This document shows, piece after piece, positions 12,126 to 22,938 of a DNA stretch of 64,000 bases; the stretch's first letter is position 1, and the number at the start of each line of letters is the position of its first letter. The DNA lies in NCBI GenBank assembly GCA_026826555.1, contig JAKSZT010054565.1, positions 4,579,273-4,643,272 on the forward strand, given 5' to 3'. This DNA comes from Tolypeutes matacus (taxonomy: Eukaryota; Chordata; Mammalia; Cingulata; Chlamyphoridae). Both the position numbers and the translations under genes were made by a program. The notes below the pieces were generated by a model. It was not told the DNA's origin, did not search any database, and saw nothing but the letters and a program-made list of their open reading frames with translations.

Positions 12126-12237
12126 AGAATTTATATTAGGGAAGCCAGCCAGGGGTTCTTTGAAGGGGGTGGGGCAAGAAAGGACACCAAGGTCCCCAAA
12201 GGGGAATGCCCAGGAATGGGCGGCGGGGCCTGCAGTT

Positions 12238-12298
12238 ACCCCGTTCCTTCCTCCTTCCCCCTCTTCCTCTCCTTTTCCCTCCCTCCCTCGTTCCCTGC
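12238..12298. repeat. Polypyrimidine / polypurine tract
   Basis: About 60 bases almost entirely C and T on the plus strand, with CCTTCC and CCCTCCCTCC blocks. Such tracts can adopt triplex (H-DNA) forms and are prone to length change. Confidence 0.85.
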
Positions 12299-12639
12299 AA
12301 TGGAGGCAAGCCTCAGCCACCTTGTGCAGGCACCCTCATCAGAAGCAAAACCGTGAGATGATGATGCTAGGAATCCATTGGACTTTCCAAGCCATTCCTG
12401 ACATGTGAAAGCAGGAGTGGTCCCTGTGACTCTTGGTTTATTTCACGGGGTGGGGGATCAAGAGGGAGTTAGGCTTCCCACTAATGTGGAAACTTACGTG
12501 ATTCACTAGAAAGAGAAAGAAGATGCAACCAAAGTTAGCTGACAGAGCTGAATCTACAATAATACTTAAATACACTAGATATGTTTATTGTGTATGGTAA
12601 ACACATTAATATAATATATAATATAATAATATATATAGT

Positions 12640-12860
12640 GACATTTACTTATCCCAGGCTGTTTTTCAAACCCTGTTTTAAGTGCTTTACAAATATTAAT
12701 TCATTTAATCTTTATAGTAACCCTCATAAGAACAATGGTTATCCCCATTGCACAGGTGAGAAAATATAGGCACAGAGAGGTTAAATTAATTGCCCAAAGT
12801 CACACAGCAATTATGTGGCAGGGCCAGCAGTCACCCTGTCCTTAGCAGTCTGTGCCAGCA
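12640..12860 (-). repeat. MIR SINE
   Basis: A clear reverse-orientation MIR: 'aagtgctttacaaatattaattcatttaatc', 'ccctcataagaacaatgg', 'ccccattgcacaggtgagaaaat', 'cacagagaggttaaat' and 'gcccaaagtcacacagc' follow in the expected order. One of the best preserved MIR copies in the window. Confidence 0.9.
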
Positions 12861-13289
12861 TTCACACACCCACCCCTCACTGTGCCCTTCTGCTCATCAT
12901 GATAAAAGGATCTCTGTCCCATACGGCTGGGCAATATATAAGATTCTCACAGACGTGGTATATAGGAGACAAATCTACCCATCCTGCCACCCTGCTGGGG
13001 AAAATTCATCTGGATAGGAAGGCCCAGCTCCAGGCAGCGGTAACTCTTGTTGAGTGCATAATTCCAAGAGTGCCAGGCCCCAAGGCCCAGTGGGAGGGGA
13101 AGATCCAGGGGGTTCTGGAGAGATGAGCAGCTTTACACAGACGAGGGAGGGCAGGATGGCTCTCTGGACACAGGGAAGCCCATGAGCAAAGCCGGGAGGT
13201 GTGGTCCACGTGGGCAATCATGATGGTGGCGTGGAGATGGGAACCATCTTAGTTTGCTGACAGCAGTGGGCTGGGGAAGGGCAGTGATG

Positions 13290-13390
13290 GATGGAAAAGC
13301 CGGAAATGGAGAAGCCAGATCATGGAGGGCTTTGAGGGTTAAGTTAAGGAATTTAGACTTAATCTTGGCAATGAGAAAGAGCCAGTGAAT
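13290..13390 (+). repeat. Ancient interspersed repeat, family not named
   Basis: 'gatcatggagggctttgag', 'aaggaatttagacttaatc' and 'gcaatgagaaagagcc' match a common old mammalian repeat with the pattern 'agggccttgaaggcc...gagtttggactttatcc...caatggggagcc'. The 50.87-51.01 kb segment is another part of the same family. I could not recall its library name with certainty. Confidence 0.55.
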
Positions 13391-13727
13391 GTTCTCTCAG
13401 ACCTTCTACTGTTGGGTCTTTGCCCCTTGTGTGATCTGGGCATCAGCCTCTCTCCCTGTCAAGGGTCAGCATTCTCTACCATATACTGTGGAAGATAAAG
13501 CTTTAGACGTGTGCCCTCCACCTCCACCTCGTCACACATTCCTCCCCCAGCTGTTTTGCAGTATCAGATGCACCTCCAGGCACTTGCAGCAGTAGAAGGA
13601 TGGGGATGTGAAAGAGGCATAGCATCAAATATACCAAATACATGCATGCAAAAGGCTTCCCAGCACTGGACTTGAGGGTGTTTGTTTTATTTTGTTTTGC
13701 TTTTATTCTTCTAATGAGTTGAATCAC

Positions 13728-13757
13728 ACGTGCGCGCACACACACATACACACACAA
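13728..13757. repeat. (CA)n microsatellite with GC interruption
   Basis: A CACGTGCGCGCACACAC stretch followed by CA repeats. The alternating purine-pyrimidine GCGCGC part could favour left-handed DNA. Confidence 0.85.
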
Positions 13758-13949
13758 CTTAACCAAAACAAACCTCCCTTCTCAAGAAAGTCTCAACTCT
13801 AAGAAGGAAAATAAAGTACTTGCCTAACTGCCCCATAATCTGCACAGCACCTGTCTCATAGTAAAAGTAATACCCCATCATACCTGGAATGACACTGTTG
13901 GCTTCCTTTCTTTGTCTCTCTGCTCTTATTTATGACACCTCTTGTATTC

Positions 13950-14410
13950 CTGCCATAGAAGAGAAAGATGCATGGTGGAGCCATATCTTTTGTGGCTGGT
14001 CAGCATTGCTGGATGGCAAATTCATAGCCTTATGCAACTATCTCTCCCTTTCTATCTCTTACTATAGTGTCCCAGCCACTCTTGCAAACAGGGGTGCCCA
14101 GGAGACCCAGTTCTGATTAGTAAAATATATGGGAGCTTTACTGATGGACTGCTGGGAAAGATATTATGCTTCCTGATAAAATTGACAGGCACAAAAGGAG
14201 AGAGTATTGGCAAGGCACCTTCCTCCTTCCTGCCTTGAACACAGATTTGATGTCTGGAGTCACAATGACCATCTTGCCACCATGAGAACAAAAGCAAGCA
14301 GATGAAAACCCAACAAGGAAAAAATGAGAGGCCGAAAAGACATAAAAATTGTGAAATCGTGTGTACATTGCTGAGCTGATAGCCAACCTTGAGACTTTTT
14401 AACAATAATG
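13950..14410 (+). mobile_element. Possible old LTR (MLT1/MaLR-like)
   Basis: The 'gtcccagccactcttg', 'gaccatcttgccaccatgagaac' and 'gctgagctgatagcc' segments recall the middle part of MLT1-like solo LTRs (which often read 'gccatcttgtgaccatgagg'). No terminal TG/CA ends or duplication were found. Treat as tentative; two similar elements follow at 15.1 and 19.8 kb. Confidence 0.4.
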
Positions 14411-14641
14411 TTCTTGAAGTTTAAGGCACAGTTAATCCGGTTCTCAGTTACTTAGAGTGAAAAGCTTTCTCAACTGACAAACACCTCTTAATGGCCTCTC
14501 TATGCAAAGGCCTCACACTCGAAATTACTCTCCATAAATACTCCTTTAAACTAGCCAAGGGCCATCAGTACCTGAGAAAGGGAAGAACAAAGACAATCCT
14601 TTTCTATGCACATCATGTCTCCTTAATTAAGGTACTTAACA

Positions 14642-14767
14642 GGAAGATGTGTGTTTTTTTTGTTTTTGTTTTTGTTTTACCCGGAGGTCCCAGGGATCGA
14701 ACCCAGGTCCCTCCATATGGGAGACGGACACCCAACTCTTTGAGCCACATTCGTCCCCCGGAAGATG
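14642..14767 (-). mobile_element. DAS-type tRNA-derived SINE with target-site duplication
   Basis: A short SINE in reverse orientation. On the plus strand it starts with a T-rich tail (14651-14678, complement of the A tail) and ends at about 14759. The minus strand shows a Pol III A-box-like GTGGCTCAAAGAG and a perfect B box GGTTCGATCCC (14703-14693), followed by CTGGGACCTCC. An 8-bp direct repeat, GGAAGATG, flanks it at 14642-14649 and 14760-14767 and is the likely target-site duplication. This tRNA-like body with 'ggtcccagggatcgaaccc' is what I associate with the DAS SINEs of armadillos and other xenarthrans, so it is the main clue to the host. Confidence 0.8.
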
Positions 14768-14944
14768 CATTTTTATATTCTTTTGTCTCCTCAATAACGC
14801 CCAAAATGTATCTGGGCACATAGAAGAGGTTTAGAAAATTCCTGGTGAAATGTGCTGGGCCCAGCATTTGTTGTTATTCTTGTAAACAATTGAAGTTGGG
14901 ATCCCTTCAGTTGTGCTTTCCTCCCCCCCCCCCCACATGGACAT

Positions 14945-15070
14945 GTCTCATTTTCCTATTATCTGAAACCTTCCCAGGGCAGAGTCCATGTCTATACACT
15001 TTACTTCCCCTGGAATGCCTAACACTATACCAACATGGAGTGTGTACTCAGCAAATGACTTCTAAATAAC
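14945..15070 (+). repeat. L2 3' end fragment
   Basis: 'cagggcagagtccatgtct', 'ggaatgcctaacactatacc' and 'tactcagcaaatgac' follow the L2 3' end order (gggcagggactgtgtc, cctagcacagtgcc, tgctcaataaatg). A C12 run lies just left at 14923-14934. Confidence 0.6.
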
Positions 15071-15089
15071 TACAGATCTAGGTGGTTGG

Positions 15090-15605
15090 GGAAGGGAGAA
15101 CATATTGGATATAACGTTGACTTCCCAATGGAGTTCCACCTCCAGGTGACAAGTCTAAGCCACTCATGGTCCTTTCTTCCTTCTTGCCAGTGCTTGGTTC
15201 AGGAGAAAGCATCTGACCCCATACTGGCCAATGAGACCTATTGGAAATCTGCTGGGGCTACTGGGCAGGGTGTTCTCCTTCCTACAGAGGAAAGCACAGA
15301 GAGCAGTGGTTCCATCCTCTACATGCTGCTGTGTCTGAATGTGACAGCTGAGCAGCTGCAAGCATCTCTTCATCCAAAGAGACCCAGGCTTGTGCTAAAG
15401 CTGATCCTGAGAGCGATGGCGTTGCAACATAGAAAGAACCAGAGTCCTTGAAGAGATTATTTTGCCAGGAATGGAGCACCCAGCTCCTGATCCCACAGCT
15501 CTGGATACCCACTTATATGAACTAGTGGCTTTCCACATTTATTTAAAGCCAGTGTGAGTCAAGGGTTTCTGCTACTTGCAACCAAATGCATCATAACTGA
15601 TATGG
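15090..15605 (+). mobile_element. Probable old LTR or MER-type element (MLT1-like)
   Basis: The right part reads 'agaaagaaccagagtccttgaagag', 'cccacttatatgaa', 'tttaaagccagtgtgagtcaagg' and 'ctgctacttgcaaccaaatgcatcataactgat'. That order is typical of a widespread placental element ending 'gtttaagccagtttgagt...gttacttgcaaccgaaagcatcctaactgat'. A plus-strand frame (15086-15451) runs through it and is therefore not a gene. Confidence 0.6.
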
Positions 15606-16220
15606 GGTGTTTTTAATTAGATGATGAGAAAGAGATGCTTCCCCATGCTAGTTCAGCCATTAGAGATATCCTGGGGCCCAGTCTCTCTCTTTGGTCTCCA
15701 AGAAGTGAGATGGTTTCATTTACAAATTAAATATCATGTGTTCAGGATTGAGTGGAGTGTGGAATGAGTTATGGGTCCTCAACTGGCCAGGCCTCTTTCT
15801 TCCGGGCTCTGAATTCCTCTTGGTCTGCTTGTCATTTCCAAAGAGCCCCATATTTCCTTGATTTGCATCTTGAGAACCTCTAATGACTTACAGCAGTAAC
15901 TAATCAACTAGGAAAACATGTTGGGGGCATGTCCCAAATCCCAGCTACTCATACTTCTTGATGCTTCCAGCCTAGGTGATTCCCAGGGCAGGGGAAATAA
16001 CATCCAAAGGAATGAGATCCCAGTAAGGGCCCATGAAGGTCAAGGGATGAGGTCATCTGACCCCATAAGCCAGCCTTTCTTGGAGCCGGGGCAATTGCGG
16101 TAACAATGACTGTATGTGAGCAGGAGCCTCATCAACCTAAGGGGCACTTCCACAGGCCAGAGCAAGGGCCACATGTGTACTAGACAGAGCTCCGAACTTC
16201 CCATGCCAGGAGCCAAGTTC
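15606..16220. other. Unannotated unique sequence
   Basis: No recognised repeat, gene or RNA. Small chance frames only. Confidence 0.4.
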
Positions 16221-16224
16221 TCCC

Positions 16225-16315
16225 TGCCCTCTGCGTGAGCTTGGGTCAAAAGTCTGCGACCCTCAGTCTCTTCATTGGTAAAGGAGGCAGTTGTCTCTCC
16301 TCATAGTCCCCGCCT
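16225..16315 (+). repeat. MIR fragment
   Basis: 'gcgtgagcttgggtcaaaag', 'accctcagtctcttcattggtaaagg' match the MIR core in forward orientation. The rest of the element has decayed. Confidence 0.6.
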
Positions 16316-16719
16316 TTTTGGAGGAGCGCGGTTCTCACAGCAGTGGGTATTTCTGAGTCAATTAGTAAACTTCCAGTCATGTGCCTGGCAGCCTGGCCAA
16401 AGCCTGGTCACAGGGACATGTTTCTCCCTCCCCACACAGGACACTTTAATAAAAATGTTACCCCAATGCCATCTTCAGGGCTCACTCTCACAGTAAAGCA
16501 GGGCTAGGAAAGAGCTGGAGGAAACTGTGGATATGGTTCACCCATTGATTTCCAATCAACACCATGTCCTATAACAGAGGCTGAGGTTCAGGTTTGCCTG
16601 GCCATTTAAAGCCAACTTTCTCTCACACAAACCCTGGTATCTGGCTTCTGAGGTAGAAGGGGTTGATGTTTTGGGTAGATGTGGTGGAAAATTCCTCAGC
16701 TCTTGAGGATTTTTAAATG

Positions 16720-17240
16720 GACTTGTATCTTGAAAGCTCTGTTATTTTATATCTACTCTGAAAGGGTAATATCAAACTTATGAAATATTTACTAACTTGG
16801 CTGCATACACAACAAATCACCTCTTTTCCATTAAATATTTTTGTGAAAGATATTTTAGTAAAATACTGCAGCTTGCAATTTAATTACAATGAGTAATTAG
16901 AACTTAGAGCATAATCATTTTTGGCAAAAAGTCAGTTTTTGTTAAAATTTTAAGATAGAAAAAAGATGCATATTACGACCATAATACTGTTAGTAATTAA
17001 GATAAATGCATCAATTATTAAAGATGCAAACATGTCAAGCAAGCATAACTAATTATTTGAGCATGTTAACAGTTGTTTAATGTTAACAAGCAGTGAATTA
17101 TTAAAGACCCCATGTGTCACATTCTGGACTGCATAAAATATAATGTTCTGGAACGTTTTATGATTTTCAGGTTTTCCTTAGATCTTCTCCACTGGATTAG
17201 CCATAAACTTAAGATAACTTGCCTTTAAAATGTATTTCTG
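16720..17240. promoter_or_regulatory. Candidate conserved non-coding element, AT-rich, many homeodomain cores
   Basis: About 500 bases without repeat signature. It is dense in TAATTA/ATTA-type homeodomain cores (TTTAATTACAATGAGTAATTAG at 16877-16901, TAGTAATTAAG near 16991, AACTAATTATTTGAGC near 17046) and has two GTTAAC hexamers about 20 bases apart (17064-17089). Clusters of this sort are common in developmental enhancers. Binding and conservation are inferred, not shown. Confidence 0.35.
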
Positions 17241-18310
17241 AAATAATTAGCTGTAATCAGGCTAGCAGAAGCCTCATCTCTGAGTCTGTGCAGCCGAGAA
17301 AAATGCAGAAGACCCAGAGAGAAACGCAGACCAAGCACCACGTCTGCAGGGAAGATTTATGTCATGTGGGGGAATATTTCCCACTAAAGGTCCTGCACAG
17401 GGGCAGAAACCGGAAAATGTGATGTTGGTGCAAAAAAGCAGGGGGACAGCGTAGATTGCGGGGAGCTCCACGTACATGTCACAGCTGCATATTTCTTCTT
17501 TTTTCTATTTAGAGATGCACCTTCTTGAAAACAGCACTTCACGCAATCATATAATCAAGATGCCAATTAAGACACTGGTATAAATCACATGCAAAGCAAT
17601 GCTTGGATTATTTTTGACTGTCAAACTGCAAATCAACGCCGGCAACATTCTCACTGGAATTCAACCAGTCCTGGGTAATTCCTTCCCCCAGACACAGAGT
17701 AGAGCCCTCGGGGATCCCATCTGTTTTTGGGCCTAGAGAATGAGTTGAGGAAACATCTTGCTGAGGTCCTGGAGCCCCAACATTCTGAGCCTATTTGGCC
17801 CCTTACCCTTCACACTTCTAACTGGGAGAAAGGGCTCAGCTGCCCGAGAGCCTGGCCAAGCCCTGTGGGGCCTGAATAAGCCTCTCTGAGAAGCTCGATC
17901 TGGATGGGAGGACGAGACGATCAGAAGCAGGTGGTTTTGGGGGGCTCCCACACCCACTCCTACCCGGTACCCCCAGAGGTGTCTGGTGCACATTCAGTCA
18001 CCCAAGAACACTGTCTTCTAAAGCCAACTGGGGTCACCTCTGCTAAACCTGAGGGTCTGCCACCCCATCAATGCCAGCTCAGTGTCAACAGTACTTGCCA
18101 TCAGCCCTGCTTCACAGAGCTCCTTCCACATGTCAGTTCTCTACCAGGCACCAAGGGCTTAGCAACAATGAATCAGCCACACACCCCACTCACAGGGTGT
18201 TTGTTACCTATCAGGGTGAAAAGCCTCCCCAAGAGGAAAAGCCAAACTTAGGAGTAGCAGGAAGGCAGTACCTGATCTTTCCACCAAATAAGAATCAGAT
18301 CAGCCTTTCC
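17241..18310. other. Unannotated unique sequence
   Basis: No repeat or gene recognised. The plus-strand frame 17904-18251 and the overlapping 18071-18532 frame (153 codons) lack any known domain, and the second runs into the L2 fragment to its right. Confidence 0.4.
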
Positions 18311-18314
18311 AATC

Positions 18315-18455
18315 ATTCATCCTTCTATGCATCCAGGCAGCCAGCCTCCCAACATTTACTGCACACAGTCTGTTCCCAGCACCATTCCAGGTATAGAGGC
18401 TGGGAGGACCCTGCTGGGAAGATGCTGCTGTGCTTACCCTTGAGAATCCATGGTC
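18315..18455 (-). repeat. L2 3' end, reverse orientation
   Basis: 'cattcatccttc', 'ccaacatttactgcacaca', 'ttcccagcaccattccaggtatagaggctggg' and 'cttacccttgagaatcc' correspond to the reverse of the L2 tail (cattcattcaacaaatatttattgag...gccaggcactgtgctaggc). Confidence 0.7.
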
Positions 18456-18987
18456 TGATGGAAGCCACAAGCCCATCTGGAAATCTCATTGAAAGGGTGC
18501 TTGTGGCTTGGGTGCCCTGGGATGGTGGGTGAAGGGATGACCAGGGAAAGGTGGGCCTTCAGAGAAGGTGGGTAGGAGAAGTAGAAGGGGCACAAGGTAT
18601 CCTTCACTTTCCTACAATTATGCAGGAGTGCTGAGTTAGCTTTGAAGAGGCAGAGCACCTAAGCAATTAGCCTTTTATGCCATCACTGAACAGGAGGGAC
18701 CTCTTTCCTCCTTTATTCTCAACAACTATCTTTGCAAAGATCTTTGGCCCCAGACCCTCCTCACTACCTCCCATCACCAGCCAAGCTACTTGGCGAGTAT
18801 AGACCACACTGACACATGGCCAGGGCTTCTCCGACCTCCAGCCCCCAAGTAGAAAATAATTCTAAGGAAGCCCAAGCCTGGAGACCCCCTCTAGCCCAGC
18901 TTATCCCCCAGTACAGGCCAGGGAGGAACCCTAGCAAATTTGTATTCATAATTTTGGATTCTTTTTCTTGGAGGGCTCCCCAGACTA

Positions 18988-18999
18988 CTGAAGCTTCAG
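18988..18999. repeat. 12-bp perfect palindrome
   Basis: CTGAAGCTTCAG is its own reverse complement. It contains GAAGCTTC, a two-unit heat-shock-element-like arrangement, but one such site alone has little weight. It lies 27 bases left of the hairpin at 19027. Confidence 0.9.
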
Positions 19000-19026
19000 G
19001 CTCCCAACACTTGATCTGCTCCCAAA

Positions 19027-19054
19027 CCATGTGTTAGGGCAACCTAACACATGG
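19027..19054. repeat. Perfect 12-bp inverted repeat with GCAA loop
   Basis: The arms CCATGTGTTAGG (19027-19038) and CCTAACACATGG (19043-19054) are exact reverse complements, separated by GCAA. If transcribed on the plus strand the loop would be a GNRA tetraloop, a very stable fold. No U-run follows and no known RNA family fits. It may be chance, a fossil palindrome of a mobile element, or a protein-binding dyad. Confidence 0.9.
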
Positions 19055-19795
19055 GACTGGCTCCCATGTCTCTCTAGCTCATTGCTCTTTAAAACAGTGC
19101 CCCTCCCCTCCGGGTCCCTGGACCCTCTTGTCACAGAAGAGTCACGGCCACGGGAGGCATCTCAGGATATCCTCAGAGGGGTCAGCATGCCTTTTCCTCT
19201 CCTAGATCCTTACACAGAGTCTAGAACTGCCTAGCCATCTCCTCTCCAGGCACAGGAATGCTAATGGCAGAAAGTAAGTCATACAGATCACAAGGCTCTG
19301 ATCTCAGGTGGACAAATTACACTGCTCCTTGTGCTGGCTTGTATGTGGGGAACAAAGAGGGGCTGCCAGTCCTGGGAAGGAGAATTCGTTTTGGGAGGTC
19401 GGTAGTTCAGGCTGAGCCTAAACTGAGATGGGCTTGTAGGGCTTGAATCTCCCACCCCACCCCATCCCCATCTCCCATCAGGGGTCTCTCATTGCCTGAC
19501 TGATTTCCATGGAGGCATAGACGCTAGGAAGAGAAAGTTCTGGACCTGAGTGCCAGGAATCAGAGTTTACCAAGGGAAATTGTGCCTGGTCTCTGAGCTG
19601 CCACCAGATCTGAGCCCTCTGGAGGGGCAGATATTCTTTCCATTTTTGTTCAGAATTCAGATAACTCTGGCTGTAGGAATTGCATTTGGAGCCTCTGGGC
19701 ATACTGTCTGGATGGCAGGGAGGGGACCCAGAGAGTCCTTTGAGGACCCTAATGCACAGAAGCAATGGAAGATGCAGAAGATCCTGCATTTCTCG
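19055..19795. other. Unannotated unique sequence
   Basis: No gene or clear repeat. It has short C-rich tracts near 19451-19475. Overlapping frames on both strands at 19478-19822 are chance. Confidence 0.4.
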
Positions 19796-19799
19796 GGAA

Positions 19800-20212
19800 A
19801 GAATTGAGAGCAGCAGGGGCAAGTAGGCCAGGGCAGGTGTGGCCTTGCATCAGTGTGCCACGCTGCAGCCACCACTAGAAGGGCTCTCCCCACTCTCCTA
19901 GTCACCTGGTGACCAAGTTCTTCTGGCCAATGGATTATGAGTGGAGGGGAAACGGGCATCTTCTGGGACAGCTTTGAGGACAGCAGCAGGCCTCTTCCAA
20001 TGCTCTTCCCCTCCCACTGCCAGGATGCAGGTAGTGACGATGCCCCAGAGGAAGGTAGATCTGCAGGCTAGAGGGAACCTGGATCCAGGGAGAACCTCCC
20101 ACCCATCTGGGCACCCTGGACTGCTGAGAAAGTGGAAAACAAACTTCCCTTGTGTTTGTGTCTTTACGTCGTGGGGTCTGTTTATCACAGAATTTAGCCC
20201 ACTAAATTAACT
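19800..20212 (+). mobile_element. Possible old LTR (MLT1/MaLR-like)
   Basis: 'ctggccaatggattatgagtgg', 'atcttctgggacagctttgagg', 'ggaacctggatccaggg' and 'tggactgctgagaaag' follow the order of the 15.1 kb element. The right end 'tttatcacagaatttagcccac' is more diverged. Tentative. Confidence 0.45.
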
Positions 20213-20855
20213 AATGCAGCAAGTCAGCAAAATGTGTGTATCCATGTCATTGGGATGAAATCTTGGATATTGGGTTAACTTTACTTTGGAAATTATTATA
20301 CCCCAAGAGGCCCTTTGGTCTGCATTGAGCCATGCAGCCCAGCAGGGTCAGCTCAGGCTGACACCGCGTGCCCCCAACTCCCATCTAACGTCATTTTCAC
20401 TGAGACCTCTTTGTATGGAAGATTTTCCCTTCTTTCATCCGCCACTGGTGGCAGCTCTAGGTAAAAAAGCAATGCTAACTTAGTTCAAGGAAGCTCCAGC
20501 AGAGCTGGCAATTCTCCACTATTGTTTTTGTGGGCGATTTCTTAAAAGCCAGAGCAGGCTCTCCGCCGGAGTTGACGGTCGCCTGAAACCCTGAGAATGT
20601 TGTACTCCTTAGGCAGGACAGACAGAGCTCCAGAGCCTTCCACAGAGTTCTAAATCCTGGAGCTCCTTGTGTTCCAGATCCTGAAATTGTGGGTCTCCCA
20701 GCTCAAGCTTGAGCACCCGCCGGAATGAGAGTGTACTCTTGGCACCTGGCCAAATGCATTCCTTCATGTGTCAGCTCTGAATCTCTTCATATGTTAGGGT
20801 GAGCTGCGTGTACACTAGTTTCTTCACTTCCAAGGCAGTTTCACCATCTGTTTCT
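20213..20855. other. Unannotated unique sequence
   Basis: No gene or repeat recognised. A few CpG-bearing words (tctccgccggagttgacggtcg near 20560) occur but do not form an island. Confidence 0.4.
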
Positions 20856-20859
20856 ATTA

Positions 20860-21200
20860 TGGGAGTTTATGGCACAAAATACCTCAGACACCAGAGCCTC
20901 CATTTTTTTCCTGGCGTGCAGTTACAGCACTTTATGAACAGAATGATTAAAAGGTAGAGGCCTCCTTAATTTTTTCCCATTTTTCTTGACACGTTATGGA
21001 ATTCAGAAGGATTTTTACAGTTAATTTTATGAAGATGAAAGGTGATTTGAAAGAAAATTAAGAAATTATCGGGGAATGTAAATGCGGCTGCAACTCAGCT
21101 TTTAAAAATCCTTTAAGCTCATCATGATTAAGTGGATCTTTCATATTGTTTCCTAACTGAATGTACTTAAGAAGGCAAAATTCAAGCATATTCTAAAATT
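20860..21200. promoter_or_regulatory. Candidate conserved non-coding element
   Basis: Unique, evenly complex, AT-rich block with TAATTTT, TTAATTTTATGAAGATGAAAGG, AAATTATCGGGGAATG and CATCATGATTAAGTGG segments and no repeat signature. Of all blocks picked by texture, this is among the most enhancer-like together with 34.49-35.02 kb. Confidence 0.35.
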
Positions 21201-21525
21201 TGCAAATAATTCTGGAATTTGATATCACAGCATCTCCTCTCTCTCTGTATTTGAAAACCAAATTAAGACAGCTATACTCTGAAGCTTTTAGCCAAAGGGT
21301 TTTTAGGTGCATTCTGTATCACATACACACAGATGATCAAACTGCAGAGCCTTTAAGGCAAGACACGAAAGTGTCAAAATCCCACATAAAACCTCACATC
21401 TCAGGGTCTTCCTTGAGCATGAAATATGCCCCTTCCTTACACACACTCACACATATTTTTCTGTGTTCCAAATAACCCAATATTTTCGAAACAGCAGTTA
21501 CACAGACAGTGTCCACTCCAGCGTT

Positions 21526-21542
21526 GCTTTTTTTTTTTTTTT
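21526..21542. repeat. T homopolymer
   Basis: Poly(T) run of about 16 bases. It could be the tail of a lost reverse-oriented retroposon, but no body is recognisable to its right. Confidence 0.7.
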
Positions 21543-22175
21543 CCTATTCATGGAAAGAGTTGTGTGTCCTTAGAGGATGGCAAAATAGCTAATGATGACC
21601 TAAGGCATCTTTGACAATGAATATGATAGCAAGAAAAAAGCCAGAGGACTTGTGCCTTGCATGTGGAAGTGGCCAATGTCTCACATAAAATCCTAAGAAA
21701 TTTCCTTTTTGTCTATGGAAAGACCTTTCTTTACATGGATATCAAATGGGGTTTCAATCAAAGCTTCTTCATTCATGGTCAAGAAAAGTCACCAATTTCA
21801 TGTTGTCCAGTAAGTTCCTTTCTTGACTTAACCACTCCAAAAAAATGATGGGCAAGAAGACAAAGGCTACAGAGACCAGACTCTCCCAGGCCACCCAGGT
21901 CCTGAGGCTTTCTCAGTGATTTTCATTATTAAACCTCTAGCAGGGAAAAGAAATTCCCAGCCTGGCACTATCACAGTCGACACCAGCTTTGCTGTGAAAG
22001 AGGGGAGGATGGGAAGGGGAATTTGAAAACAGTAGGTGGGTCCTGGGGTCTCAGGAGTTCTGCCGGGTGGCATCACATTCATGCTGAATATGGTTCCAGC
22101 AGCCTGTGTGGTTGAAGAAGCCAGAGCAGCCCTCGCTGAACCCATTCTCCCTCCACAGTTCTGCCTGGTGCCTGG

Positions 22176-22241
22176 AAGAGAACATACCACCTAACATCAG
22201 CCCTTTCAATCCCTTCTTCAAAGGTGTCCACTTCTCTGACC
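22176..22241. repeat. Local duplicate, copy 1
   Basis: This 66-base segment (starting AAGAGAACATACCACC) aligns without gaps to 22939-23004 with about 8 mismatches; the flanks do not align. A splice-acceptor-like CTCCCTCCACAG lies just left. Both copies are open in the same plus-strand frame, yet nearly all differences fall in first or second codon positions, which argues against a conserved coding exon. It may be two pieces of an unnamed repeat. Confidence 0.7.
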
Positions 22242-22938
22242 TGCTCCACAATATGAGTTGTGGTGGTCAGAGGCCATTTCAGCATCTTTCATCCTCCATA
22301 TGGGACTGTGTCCAGAGGCAGAACTGGGTCTCTTGTATCATCTATACACCAAGGCTTTGGTGGGCATGGGGTGAGCATCAAAGATGGAGAGTCCACCAGG
22401 GCCCTTTCATAAGCTCTAGTCAACGGAAGCGTGTAGGGACAGAACCATTGTCCATCCTCACGGAGCAAAGGAACAGTGAGTTCTGCAGATGCTCTTCTGC
22501 TTTGAGGGCATTTATTTTCCCCTTCTCAGCTGGGACCCCTCTCATAGCAGATGAGGTTTAAAGCAAAACAATGTCCTTGAGAACCAAGGAGCAAACATTA
22601 GCACATAGCTCTTTATTGATCACTGATGAACTCTTTAGCCACAACTCATTGTAAGAGGAAATGAGAAAAATGGCCACCTCATACTTCCTGAGCCACAAAT
22701 GATTTTCTTGGCAAAGCCAGTGGGTCAGAACACAGCAAATATTGCATGGGGTAGTACCAGGCACGTTGTTGCCCATGACATCACCAAATCTCATTTCCAA
22801 AAACCTGCTCAGAATCTCATGTCTTCCTCACAGTGAGGAGCCTAGAGCTGCAATGGCACTTGTGTCTTCCGAGCTGCCTGTCATTTCATCCTGTGTGGAT
22901 CTGTCCTCTTAATTCAGATGAGTTGTGGGTTTCTCTGA
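22242..22938. other. Unannotated sequence between the duplicates
   Basis: No recognised gene. The minus strand holds an AATAAA (complement at 22612-22617) and a chance frame at 22558-22800; nothing else supports a transcript end. Confidence 0.35.

Noticed and set aside
14642..14767. Functional tRNA gene because of the B box
   Set aside because: The cloverleaf is incomplete, the body runs into a T-rich (reverse A) tail and target-site duplications flank it, so it is a SINE.
15086..15451. 121-codon plus-strand frame
   Set aside because: Lies within a probable old LTR-like repeat.
18071..18532. 153-codon plus-strand frame
   Set aside because: Runs into an L2 fragment (from about 18315) and has no known domain.
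22106..22561. 151-codon plus-strand frame containing duplicate copy 1
   Set aside because: The sequence similarity to copy 2 shows no synonymous bias, and no domain is recognisable. Kept only as a finding about the duplication.
22561..22640. AATAAA on the minus strand as a possible gene 3' end
   Set aside because: The hexamer alone is common in AT-rich DNA; no upstream coding exon on that strand supports it.
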